Shown here in pieces: positions 51,274 through 60,167 of a stretch of 64,000 bases of DNA (the stretch's first letter is position 1; each line of letters begins with the position of its first letter). A model generated the notes under the pieces. The model saw nothing but the letters and a program-made list of their open reading frames with translations, did no database searches and was not told the DNA's origin. A program made the translations under genes and the position numbers. The stretch is from Opitutus sp. (GTDB taxonomy: Bacteria > Verrucomicrobiota > Verrucomicrobiia > Opitutales > Opitutaceae): contig JACEUQ010000003.1 of assembly GCA_024998815.1 (NCBI GenBank), forward strand, positions 571,900 through 635,899, read 5' to 3'.

Positions 51274-52653
51274 ATGAGTTTCGCCACCACAATCGGCCGT
51301 ACGCGGCATACGTTTTCCTCACTCGGGGTACTTATGGCCAAAGCCACGCCGCTGCGCTCGGGCGACGTGCTCGCCGGGGTGGCCGCCGCCTCCGCCGAGG
51401 AGCGCATCGCCGCCCAGCTTTGTCGCGCCGACGTTCCGCTTGCCCGGTTCCTCGAAGACCTGCTCATCCCCTACGAAACCGACGAGGTGACCCGCCTCAT
51501 CATCGACACCCATGACCGAGCCGCCTTCGCCCCGGTCGCCGGGCTCACAGTGGGCCAGTTCCGCGACTGGCTCCTTCGTTACGAGACTGATGCGCCCGCA
51601 CTCTCGGCACTCGCCCCCGGACTCACACCCGAGATGGTCGCCGCCGTGGCCAAGCTCATGGGCAACCAGGACCTCGTCCTCGTTGCCAAAAAATGCCGCG
51701 TCGTCACCGCCTTCCGCAGCACCATCGGCCTGCCCGGACGCCTCGCGGTGCGACTCCAACCCAACCACCCCACCGACGACCCGAAGGGGATCGCCGCCTC
51801 AATTTTGGACGGGCTGCTCTACGGCTGCGGCGACGCCGTTATCGGGATCAACCCCGCAACCGACAGCGTGGCGGCGATGGAAACGCTCCTGCGGCTGATT
51901 GACGAACTCGTGCACCGCTACGAAATCCCGACGCAGTCCTGTATCCTCGCCCACGTGACGACCGCACTTCAGGCGATGAGCCGCGGCGCTCCCGTGGACC
52001 TGGTTTTCCAATCCATCACCGGCACCGAGGCGGGCAACAAAAGCTTCGGCTTCCACCTCGGGCTTTTGGCCGAGGCCCGGGCCGCCGCGCTCTCGCTCCA
52101 GCGCGGCACGGTGGGCGACAACTGCATGTATTTTGAGACCGGCCAAGGCTCCTGCCTGTCCGCCAACGCGCACCACGGCCTCGACCAGCAGACCTGCGAA
52201 ACCCGCGCCTACGCCGTGGCCCGCGCCTTCAAGCCGCTGCTGGTGAACACGGTGGTGGGCTTCATCGGCCCGGAGTACCTCTACGACGGTAAGCAGATCA
52301 TCCGCGCCGGCCTGGAAGACCATTGCTGCGGCAAACTCCTCGGCCTGCCGATGGGCGTCGACGTGTGTTACACCAACCATGCCGAAGCCGACCAGGACGA
52401 CATGGACACGCTGCTCACGCTGCTGGGTGTGGCGGGGTGCAACTTCATCATGGGCGTGCCCGGGGCCGACGACATCATGCTCGGTTACCAAAGCACCAGC
52501 TTCCACGACAGCCACTACTTGCGCCAAGTGCTAGGCCTGCGCCCCGCGCCCGAGTTCGAGGCATGGCTGGAAAAAATGCGTATCGCCACCGGCGGCCGCC
52601 GCCTACTGCCGGTGGACGGCCAGCATGCGCTGCTTGCCGCCCAGACACCGTGA
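51274..52653 (+). CDS. eutB: Ethanolamine ammonia-lyase heavy chain
   Basis: 459 residues from ATG 51274, normal length. Catalytic subunit of the B12-dependent lyase: SGDVLAGVAAASAEERIAAQ, LMGNQDLVLVAKKC, LPGRLAVRLQPNHPTDD, GDAVIGINPATDSV, SITGTEAGNKSFGFHL, and FETGQGSCLSANAHHGLDQQTCE. It pairs with EutC upstream. No microcompartment or reactivase genes are present in the window, so this is a stand-alone EutBC for ethanolamine nitrogen/carbon use. Confidence 0.96.
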   Translation: MSFATTIGRTRHTFSSLGVLMAKATPLRSGDVLAGVAAASAEERIAAQLCRADVPLARFLEDLLIPYETDEVTRLIIDTHDRAAFAPVAGLTVGQFRDWLLRYETDAPALSALAPGLTPEMVAAVAKLMGNQDLVLVAKKCRVVTAFRSTIGLPGRLAVRLQPNHPTDDPKGIAASILDGLLYGCGDAVIGINPATDSVAAMETLLRLIDELVHRYEIPTQSCILAHVTTALQAMSRGAPVDLVFQSITGTEAGNKSFGFHLGLLAEARAAALSLQRGTVGDNCMYFETGQGSCLSANAHHGLDQQTCETRAYAVARAFKPLLVNTVVGFIGPEYLYDGKQIIRAGLEDHCCGKLLGLPMGVDVCYTNHAEADQDDMDTLLTLLGVAGCNFIMGVPGADDIMLGYQSTSFHDSHYLRQVLGLRPAPEFEAWLEKMRIATGGRRLLPVDGQHALLAAQTP

Positions 52654-52720
52654 TTCACGGCCTGGACGGCCAAACCGGACGGAAGGACGTTAGTGCAACC
52701 ATCGCCACAAGTGGCCCGAC

Positions 52721-52780
52721 GTAGCGCAGACTTCCAGTCTGCATCCTCGTTCGGATCAGACCGGAAGTCTGCGCTACTTT
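52721..52780. repeat. Dispersed palindrome (GTAGCGCAGACTTCC family)
   Basis: GTAGCGCAGACTTCCAGTCTGC (52721-52742) and its near-complement CAGACCGGAAGTCTGCGCTACTTT (about 52757-52780). One mismatch in the right arm (CCGG for CTGG). The nearest relative is the perfect copy at 32166-32228. Confidence 0.9.
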
Positions 52781-52857
52781 AAACGGATACCGATTAAACT
52801 AAATGATCTAAGCGACTGATTGCGGCCAAGTTGCCTCAACTTGACCGCGCTGTGGAA

Positions 52858-54645
52858 TTAGTGACCGGCGCGGCGGCGGCGGGAAAGGGCCAGCCCCAAC
52901 ACGCCCAAGCCGGCAAAGGCCGCATAAGTGGACGGCTCGGGGATGGCGGAGGTCGAAGTCACTTCAAAGACACCGATCGAGCCCGCCGAACCAGGATCAC
53001 CGTGGCCTTCAAACCCGACGATCAGCAGGTTTTTTCCTGTCGTATTCCCCGCCGCTCCAGCAGCTAGGAAAAGCATCGATTCAGGAGAGATATAGACGCC
53101 ACCACTGGCCCCATCGGTTAAGCCCGTGATCGGGTTAAAATAGCCTACAATGGTGACCTTGCTAGGGTCGCTGATATCGGTGATGTCGAATTGAAAAATG
53201 CCGTTTTCACGCTCGTTACCCACGAATACAAAGTCCTTGCCATCGAAGCTACCGAAGGCGAGGGCCTCGGGCTCGGGCCCTTTGTCATCGGAACGAGTGT
53301 CGAAAAGCCCCGGATCACCTTTGCTCATATTGAACGAGTCCGGGTTGTTAGCGGCGACATACTGCTCGATCATGGAGGCGGAATCGAAGGCGAGCGCGCC
53401 GGTCTCGGCATTCCAGATGGAAAAGCTGCGTGTACCCAGCATGGTGGGCGTGTCGATGATACCGTCGGCATTGGTGTCGCCCTGATCCTTGAGCAAGTTG
53501 AGGCGGCCAATGCCGGTGTTGTTGGCAAGCGCTACGACCTCGGGCGTCGCAGTCGTGTTAGTGAGAAGCGTCGCGCCACGGGTGATATCGCCGTCGTCGC
53601 CGCGAGCGTCACCTTCGTTGGCGGTCACCAGGTAGGTGGTGCCATTGCGCTCGAACTTGGTGATGGTGTCGGGCATCGGCATGCCGGCGACCGTGTCGTT
53701 GATGGCAATGGCTTTGCCCTGAGTTGATCCCGAGCCGGCGCCGTCGCGGTCCGAGGCATCGATGGTCTGGGTGATGGTGCCGAGCAGACTGATCTTGGTG
53801 TATTTGCCGGTGGCCAAGTCGAGGGTGGCGATGGCGTTGGCCTCTTGCAGGGTCACGTAGGCCGTGGTGTTGCTGGCGGTGATGTATTCGGGCTCCACGT
53901 CGGCCGCGTTGGCCGTCTTCACGGTGAGCGTGTCGAGGCGGTTGTTGCGCAGGCCGTCCAGGGTGACGCCCGCGCCCAGGTTACCGGCACTGAAGTCGTG
54001 GGTGCTGACCGCGGCGTTGGTGAGCGCTCCCAGTGTGCTGGCGTAGTTGGACGAGTTCACCCCGGAGAGGTTGACGACACTCACCGAGCCTGGACGGGCG
54101 AAGGTGCCATCGGCGGTGGTGCTGACGAATTCACCTTCGTTGGCGATCAGCAGCTTGCTGCCATCGGGCGTGATGGTCACGGAGTCGGGATGGTAGCCGA
54201 CATCAAGCGTCTTGAGGATGCTGCCGCTGGTCTTGTCGAAGATCGCGATGCGGCCGAAGTTGGTTGATCCCGTCGCAGTGGGGATCACCGTGGCAACACC
54301 GAAGCCGCGGGCGTCGTTGAGCACGCTGGAAATGGAAAGCGTAGCGCCAGCGGTGCCGTAAACAGTATTGAGGTCGATCGTGCTGGTGGCCGACAAAACG
54401 GCATTCGAACCCAGCGTATAGGCCTGAATGGAGTGGTTGGCCGGGACTTCCGCTGCAACAGGGTTCGTCGTAGCTGCCTTGAACGCGATTGAGTTGGTGG
54501 AGAGCAACGAGTCCCCGGCAAAAGAGATGATTTCACCGCCGTTGGGCAGGGCCACGCCCGAGAGAAAAGAGATATCAGCGAAAGCCGAGACAGGCAGTAG
54601 TGCGCACGAAGCGCCCTCGAGGAGGGAGTTGAGTTGGATTTTCAT
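52858..54645 (-). CDS. PEP-CTERM surface protein with choice-of-anchor I (beta-propeller-like) domain
   Basis: 595 residues. An N-terminal signal region is followed by a large repeat-rich domain with propeller-like strands (GYHPDSVTITPDGSKLLIANEGEF, YLVTANEGDARGDDGD, DDKGPEPEALAFG, FVFVGNERENGIFQFDI), matching the choice-of-anchor I family. The C-terminus is the sorting tag IPEPSTYAAFAGLGVLGLALSRRRRAGH: PEP motif, membrane helix, Arg cluster. Such tags direct export and sorting in exopolysaccharide-producing Gram-negatives. No exosortase is in the window. Confidence 0.92.
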   Translation of the reverse strand: MKIQLNSLLEGASCALLPVSAFADISFLSGVALPNGGEIISFAGDSLLSTNSIAFKAATTNPVAAEVPANHSIQAYTLGSNAVLSATSTIDLNTVYGTAGATLSISSVLNDARGFGVATVIPTATGSTNFGRIAIFDKTSGSILKTLDVGYHPDSVTITPDGSKLLIANEGEFVSTTADGTFARPGSVSVVNLSGVNSSNYASTLGALTNAAVSTHDFSAGNLGAGVTLDGLRNNRLDTLTVKTANAADVEPEYITASNTTAYVTLQEANAIATLDLATGKYTKISLLGTITQTIDASDRDGAGSGSTQGKAIAINDTVAGMPMPDTITKFERNGTTYLVTANEGDARGDDGDITRGATLLTNTTATPEVVALANNTGIGRLNLLKDQGDTNADGIIDTPTMLGTRSFSIWNAETGALAFDSASMIEQYVAANNPDSFNMSKGDPGLFDTRSDDKGPEPEALAFGSFDGKDFVFVGNERENGIFQFDITDISDPSKVTIVGYFNPITGLTDGASGGVYISPESMLFLAAGAAGNTTGKNLLIVGFEGHGDPGSAGSIGVFEVTSTSAIPEPSTYAAFAGLGVLGLALSRRRRAGH

Positions 54646-54774
54646 GCGAAAGAACCCAACCGTTACCAGCGCTCAAATTTAGCGCCATAAACCTATTGTA
54701 ATAATAAGGTAACGCCGTAACCGAATTGCCATAATCCGGCCCAATACTTCTCGCAGGTGCCGGCCTGCCCGCAC

Positions 54775-54805
54775 AAAAAAGGCGCGCCCTGAATGGGCGC
54801 GCCTT
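54775..54805 (-). terminator. argG intrinsic terminator
   Basis: On the leftward strand AAGGCGCGCCC-ATTCA-GGGCGCGCCTT is followed by TTTT, with an 11-bp GC-rich stem. It begins about 30 bases after the argG stop. Confidence 0.9.
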
Positions 54806-54836
54806 GTAGCGGATAAAACTAATCTGGCCCGACCGC

Positions 54837-56063
<1,227 letters not shown>

Positions 56064-56096
56064 AGGTAAAAAAGAGAGAGTTGAGTGAAAGAGTTT

Positions 56097-56528
56097 TTAA
56101 CCGCGAATGGACACGAATTAACGCGAATGATCGGACAGGACGATGCGTTCCCACTCAAGCTTGGCACGCTTGAAATTAATAATAAGCCCGACCTTCAGCT
56201 TGGTGATTCGTAGATAGCTGATCATTTGCCCCCGTTCGTGATCGGTGATGCCATCAATCGCCTTGGCGTCCACGATCACCGACTCGAATGCGATCAAATC
56301 GGGGATAAATTCGGCGACTTGCACGTTTTTATAGAGGACCGAAAAGCGCTTTTGCTGGTCGTAGGAGATACCGCAGAGTCCGAACTCCACCACCAGCGCA
56401 TTTTCATAAGGCTTTTCATGCAGCCCATGCCCGAGCTCCTTTAAAACCGAGAATGCGGCACCGATAATGCGATAAACCTCATCCGCCTGGATCAGATTAT
56501 TCGCGGCCATTAGCGTCCATTCGCGGTT
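56097..56528 (-). repeat. 31-bp inverted repeats enclosing the GxxExxY gene
   Basis: On the leftward strand the upstream arm is TAACCGCGAATGGAC plus a 16-base tail (about 56498-56528), and the downstream arm is its inverted copy (about 56097-56127). 26 of 31 positions match, the outer 15 perfectly. The ATG of the gene lies within the right arm, and its stop codon and last codons lie within the left arm. Confidence 0.88.
56118..56510 (-). CDS. GxxExxY protein
   Basis: 130 residues from ATG 56510. The family motif is visible as GLHEKPYENAL, with FGLCGISYDQQKRFSVLYKNVQVAEFIPDLIAFESVIVDAKAI and a C-terminal NFKRAKLEWERIVL. The IVDAKA part resembles PD-(D/E)xK nuclease cores. Function unknown. 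It sits between argF and argG, and its coding ends coincide with inverted repeats, suggesting a mobile or cassette-like origin. Confidence 0.9.
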   Translation of the reverse strand: MAANNLIQADEVYRIIGAAFSVLKELGHGLHEKPYENALVVEFGLCGISYDQQKRFSVLYKNVQVAEFIPDLIAFESVIVDAKAIDGITDHERGQMISYLRITKLKVGLIINFKRAKLEWERIVLSDHSR

Positions 56529-56538
56529 ACAAAACGGC

Positions 56539-57486
56539 TCAGGCGCGCGGTTGTTGGGCGAGCACGGCCATGATGGCCTTCTGGGTGTGCAGGCGGTTTT
56601 CGGCCTGGTCGAAAATGATCGAGCGCGGGTTATCCAAAACCTCTTGGAATACCTCTTCACCGGAGTGCGCCGGTAGGCAGTGCATGAAGTAGGCGTCGGG
56701 CTTTGCGGCAGCGAACAGCGCGCCGGTGACCGCGTAGGGTGACATCAGGGCGATGCGCTGTTTGCTTTCCTCCTCTTTGCCCATGCTCACCCAAACGTCC
56801 GTGTAAACCACGTCGGCATCCTTCACCGCTTCAAACGGGTCGGTGGTGAACTGGTAGTTCTGGGCAAAGCCCTCCTGCTTGAGCAGCGCGTTGATTTCCG
56901 GGCCGGGCTCGAAGCCCTTGGGGCCGGCGAGCGAGATCTTCATGCCGAAAAGCGCCGCGCCAAGGATCCACGAGTTAGCCATGTTGCAGGCCGTGTCGCC
57001 CAAAAACGCAATCTTGCGGCCCTTGAGCGAGGCGAGCAGATCGCCGCCCTTGGGTGCCCAGCGCTCGGCCATGGTGAATGCGTCGGTGTAAATCTGGCAG
57101 GGGTGCAGGAAATCGGTGAGCGCGTTGATCACCGGAATCGTGCCGCTGGCGGCCAGGCGCTCGACCTCGCTGTGCTCGTAGGTGCGCACGATCAGCCCGT
57201 GGACGAAGCGCGACAGCACCTTGGCGGTGTCCTCAACCGACTCACCGCGCCCAAGCTGGATGTCGTTTTTGTTAAGGAAGAGCGGATTGCCGCCGAGCTC
57301 GTGCACGCCGACCTCGAAGGAGACGCGGGTGCGTGTGGAGGACTTGGAGAAAATCAGAGCCCAGGTCTGGTGCTCGAGCACCGGCGGGGTGTGCCGGCCA
57401 CGTTTGGCTTTGAGCTCTCGGGCCAACGCAAAAACTTCAGCCACCTCGTGGGGCTTGAAGTCCGTCTCTTTGAGGAAGTGCTTCAT
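56539..57486 (-). CDS. argF: Ornithine carbamoyltransferase
   Basis: 315 residues from ATG 57486. Makes citrulline from ornithine and carbamoyl phosphate. Carbamoyl-phosphate site SKSSTRTRVSF, then DFLHPCQIYTDAFTM, and the ornithine-site Cys in FMHCLPAHSGEEV. Normal length. First gene of the leftward arginine unit. Confidence 0.96.
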   Translation of the reverse strand: MKHFLKETDFKPHEVAEVFALARELKAKRGRHTPPVLEHQTWALIFSKSSTRTRVSFEVGVHELGGNPLFLNKNDIQLGRGESVEDTAKVLSRFVHGLIVRTYEHSEVERLAASGTIPVINALTDFLHPCQIYTDAFTMAERWAPKGGDLLASLKGRKIAFLGDTACNMANSWILGAALFGMKISLAGPKGFEPGPEINALLKQEGFAQNYQFTTDPFEAVKDADVVYTDVWVSMGKEEESKQRIALMSPYAVTGALFAAAKPDAYFMHCLPAHSGEEVFQEVLDNPRSIIFDQAENRLHTQKAIMAVLAQQPRA

Positions 57487-57781
57487 GGAAAAATGAAGCG
57501 GATATGCGTAAGTCATCCGCTTGGCTCCGACGAGAGCAAAATTCGGGCCGCCTTGGCCGCTGGGCGTAGCCCGTTTTTAGGCGCTGCGCAGCGAGGCGCT
57601 AGAATCCAGCGGGTTAACTGTTGGGGGCGGGAGCCCCTTTGGCTCACGCTCAAGGCCACACGCGGGGTGGATTCATTCTAAAGCTTCGCCTGCGTGGATC
57701 CGACTGAGGCTACCCGATTCCGTGCCGCGAACCTGATCTTGCCCCGGGCGGTTTTCCCCCTACACGTTTTCTTTTTCGCCC
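57487..57781. other. Divergent gap between argF and panD
   Basis: 295 bases, no gene. It holds a half-copy of the TTGAGCGTGAGC repeat (GGCTCACGCTCAAGGCCACAC, about 57641-57661). Promoters of the leftward arg unit and rightward panD are expected here but cannot be placed. Confidence 0.45.
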
Positions 57782-58153
57782 GTGTATCGCACCTTTCTCA
57801 AGACCAAGCTTCACCGCGCAACCATTACCGCCGCCGATCCCGATTACGAGGGCTCGGTGACGATTGACCGCGAACTTTGCCGCGCCGCCGGTCTCCTCGA
57901 ATACGAGCAGGTTGACGTGCTCGATATTAACAATGGCGCGCGTTTCACCACCTACGTGATTTACGGCGCGGCCGGTGAAATTCAGGTCAACGGAGCCGCC
58001 GCGCGCTTGGTGGCGCCGGGCGATCTGGCGATCATCATCGCCTACTGCCGGCTGCCCGAGGATCAAATCGCCGGCCACCAGCCGCGCGTGGTCCTGCTCG
58101 GCCCAGGTAACAAAATCAACAGCAGCCAACTGCACTCGCTGCATCAGCCGTAA
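57782..58153 (+). CDS. panD: Aspartate 1-decarboxylase
   Basis: 123 residues from GTG 57782. Makes beta-alanine for pantothenate. The self-processing site is seen as YEGSVTIDREL, where Ser becomes the pyruvoyl cofactor; DINNGARFTTYVIYG is also characteristic. Slightly shorter C-terminus than average but complete. Confidence 0.94.
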   Translation: MYRTFLKTKLHRATITAADPDYEGSVTIDRELCRAAGLLEYEQVDVLDINNGARFTTYVIYGAAGEIQVNGAAARLVAPGDLAIIIAYCRLPEDQIAGHQPRVVLLGPGNKINSSQLHSLHQP

Positions 58154-58189
58154 GCGGACGCGGCTGCGGGAGCGTGGAGAGGATTGGCT

Positions 58190-58275
58190 AATCGTACTCC
58201 TGCTCCTACTCGCGGGAGTACGGCGGTAATTTCAGGCCAAGAACGCGTAGGAGTAAGAGAACGAGAACGATTTCG
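58190..58275. repeat. Gene-free palindrome between panD and gmk
   Basis: AATCGTACTCCTGCTCCTACTCGCG (from about 58189) pairs imperfectly with GCGTAGGAGTAAGAGAACGAGAACGATT (to about 58272). The right arm contains, inverted, the 20-base AAATCGTTCTCGTTCTCTTA that forms the left arm of the four-helix-bundle cassette at 59473-59492. An inner hairpin GTACTCC...GGGAGTAC is also present. Confidence 0.8.
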
Positions 58276-58283
58276 GCGGTCGC

Positions 58284-58880
58284 TTAGACGGCATCTTCGG
58301 CCCGTGTCTGCACTTGGCGCCAAATCGCCAGCAGTGCCGCAAAATCGTCTTCCCGGTTGCGGCTCTCGACCACGAAATCAAATTTACCGATTTCCTTCAG
58401 TTCGTTCGCGGCCGTTTCCATGCGATGGGCGATCTCCGCCTCGCTTTCGCCGCGTCCGGTCAGGCGCACGCGCAGCTCGGGAATGGGGACATTGATGAAA
58501 ACCGTGCCCATGCGTTTCGCGAGCAAGGGGGAGGCTTGGGCCGCCTTGCAGAAGCTCTCCACGCCCTGCACGTCGACGTTGATGATCAGGCTGCGCCCGG
58601 CCTGAAGGGGATCGAGCACAGCGGAGGCCAAGGTGCCGTAGCGGTTGCCGGTCTTGTGCACCCAGGCCCATTCCAGAAACTCGCCTGCAGCGACCTTGGC
58701 GTCGAATTCTTCCGGGGTGAAAAAGTGGTAATGCACGCCGTTAACCTCGCCGGGACGCGGGGCGCGCGTGGTGGTGGTGACAATACGCTCAAACCCCGGG
58801 ACCTCGGCGACCATGCGTTCGCACAAGGTGGTTTTGCCAGAGCCGGCCGGACCGGCGAGAACGAGGAGAACAGGCGTCAT
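58284..58880 (-). CDS. gmk: Guanylate kinase
   Basis: 198 residues. Phosphorylates GMP to GDP. P-loop LAGPAGSGKTTL, then TTTTRAPRPGEVNGVHYHF for GMP binding, FLEWAWVHKTGNRYGT, and INVDVQGVESF. Normal length. It follows the membrane-protein gene on the same strand with a gap of 33 bases. Confidence 0.95.
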   Translation of the reverse strand: MTPVLLVLAGPAGSGKTTLCERMVAEVPGFERIVTTTTRAPRPGEVNGVHYHFFTPEEFDAKVAAGEFLEWAWVHKTGNRYGTLASAVLDPLQAGRSLIINVDVQGVESFCKAAQASPLLAKRMGTVFINVPIPELRVRLTGRGESEAEIAHRMETAANELKEIGKFDFVVESRNREDDFAALLAIWRQVQTRAEDAV

Positions 58881-58913
58881 GGTGGGAAACGTTAAGGGGT
58901 TAACCGCTGCCGA

Positions 58914-59459
58914 TTAGTAGGTGAACGCGATGCCAGCCAGGAGAAGTCCGTAGGCCGAAAGTGCGGCCCCGAGTGCGCGCGCCCGCGCCGGGGTGCGGAA
59001 CAGCCACTCGAAAAAATCCCGCAGGCGAAACGGCGAGGCGCCCAGGTAGATGGCCGCGCTGATGGCGACGTAGAGCGCCGAAACCATGCAGAGGCGCTGC
59101 GGCAGCTCGTAGCGGCCGTAGGCGGACATCAGCAGTGGCCACGAGCCGACCAAGATGACGACGCTCAGGCCGCGCACGGCGAGGAATTCCGGCAGGTAGA
59201 TAAACGAGAGCACGGCGAGCGCGGCGAACAGGAACACGAACGGGGTAGAGGAGGAGAAGCCGATCACATCGGCTGCGGACATGCCGGCCACGTTGTAGGT
59301 GAACCACGCCGCGCCCGCGCCAAAGAAGACGATGGCGGCGGCCTGCGAGCGCGGCAGGGCTTTGAACATCGCCGTGATGGCGGAGTTGCTCACGAGCAAC
59401 AGGAACCCGAGCCCGAGCAATATCAGGCCGACAAGAAGGGTGGAAAGGGTGAGGGACAT
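58914..59459 (-). CDS. Hypothetical integral membrane protein
   Basis: 181 residues with five or six predicted membrane helices (for example 6-24, 41-57, 70-88, 93-112 and 158-178), few charged residues, and one cytoplasmic-type Arg-rich loop (FRTPARARA). No family recognised. It is just upstream of gmk on the same strand and may share its transcript. Confidence 0.72.
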   Translation of the reverse strand: MSLTLSTLLVGLILLGLGFLLLVSNSAITAMFKALPRSQAAAIVFFGAGAAWFTYNVAGMSAADVIGFSSSTPFVFLFAALAVLSFIYLPEFLAVRGLSVVILVGSWPLLMSAYGRYELPQRLCMVSALYVAISAAIYLGASPFRLRDFFEWLFRTPARARALGAALSAYGLLLAGIAFTY

Positions 59460-59472
59460 GGGTTGTGGTTTT

Positions 59473-60010
59473 AAATCGTTCTCGTTCTCTTAATCTTACT
59501 CGTTGTCTTCCGAATCAATCAGGTACTCCCCGCCGTAGCGCGTCTGTTCTTCCTCAACGTGATTGGGCCGTGGCGCGGTGGAGAATCGGGCAATTAATCC
59601 CGCCGTCATAGCGACAACCTCCAGCAAGATAGCTTTGCCGGTTTCCGCCTCCCCGATGCTCAGTTTTTCCTTGGCCACCAAGACATCCAAGCATGCGGCG
59701 CATTCAACCGTGGAGCCCCGGGCTATATCAAAATAACGACAGCGATCTGGATAGGACCGCTTTCCGTTACCTTCGGCTAAGTTCAGAGCAATGCTGGTCG
59801 AGGCGCGATCCAACTGGTCACGCGCCGACAATTTGGACGGCAAGTTTTCGATCAACGGGGATGCCCATGCGACAAACCTAAGTGCCATTTGATAGGCCTT
59901 GAGTTTTTCGTGATCAAATAAGGCAGCCATGAGGGAGAACGATTAGGATAACGGGGGAAGCGAAAGAGGAACGAGAAAGATTAAGATAAAGAGGAAAGAG
60001 AAAGATTTGG
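59473..60010 (-). repeat. Imperfect inverted repeats around the four-helix-bundle gene
   Basis: Left arm AAATCGTTCTCGTTCTCTTA plus ATCTTACTCG (59473-59502). On the right, GGAACGAGAAAGATTAAGATAAAGAGG and GAGAAAGATT (about 59970-60007) pair with it imperfectly. A further gene-free pair follows (TTCTCGTTCTCTTAATC at about 60035; AGATTAAGATAAAGAGG at about 60125), so the repeat is reiterated up to miaB. Confidence 0.7.
59496..59930 (-). CDS. Four-helix bundle protein (S23/IVP-like)
   Basis: 144 residues. Pattern of the four-helix-bundle family: HEKLKAYQMALRFVAWASPL, LSARDQLDRASTSIALNLAEGNGKRSYPDRCRYFDIARGSTVECAACLDVL, and a final helix LLEVVAMTAGLIARF. Relatives occur as intervening-sequence proteins within 23S rRNA hairpins of Leptospira and as free-standing copies elsewhere. 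Function unknown. The gene is enclosed by inverted repeats here too. Confidence 0.9.
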   Translation of the reverse strand: MAALFDHEKLKAYQMALRFVAWASPLIENLPSKLSARDQLDRASTSIALNLAEGNGKRSYPDRCRYFDIARGSTVECAACLDVLVAKEKLSIGEAETGKAILLEVVAMTAGLIARFSTAPRPNHVEEEQTRYGGEYLIDSEDNE

Positions 60011-60167
60011 GGGACGGGCTGGGGGATTTATTCATTCTCGTTCTCTTAATCGTTCTCTTTCGTCAGGGTTTGGGTGTGGAACCAGAAGGCGTTGAGAAAG
60101 ATTGAGATAAAGGGGGCCGATAAAGATTAAGATAAAGAGGAAAGAGGACGATTAGACGGAGGCGGTA

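Noticed and set aside
56118-56660. Longer start for the GxxExxY protein at 56660
   Set aside because: The extra 50 residues overlap argF and read as an Arg/Pro/Ser-rich shadow; the ATG at 56510 gives the normal family N-terminus.
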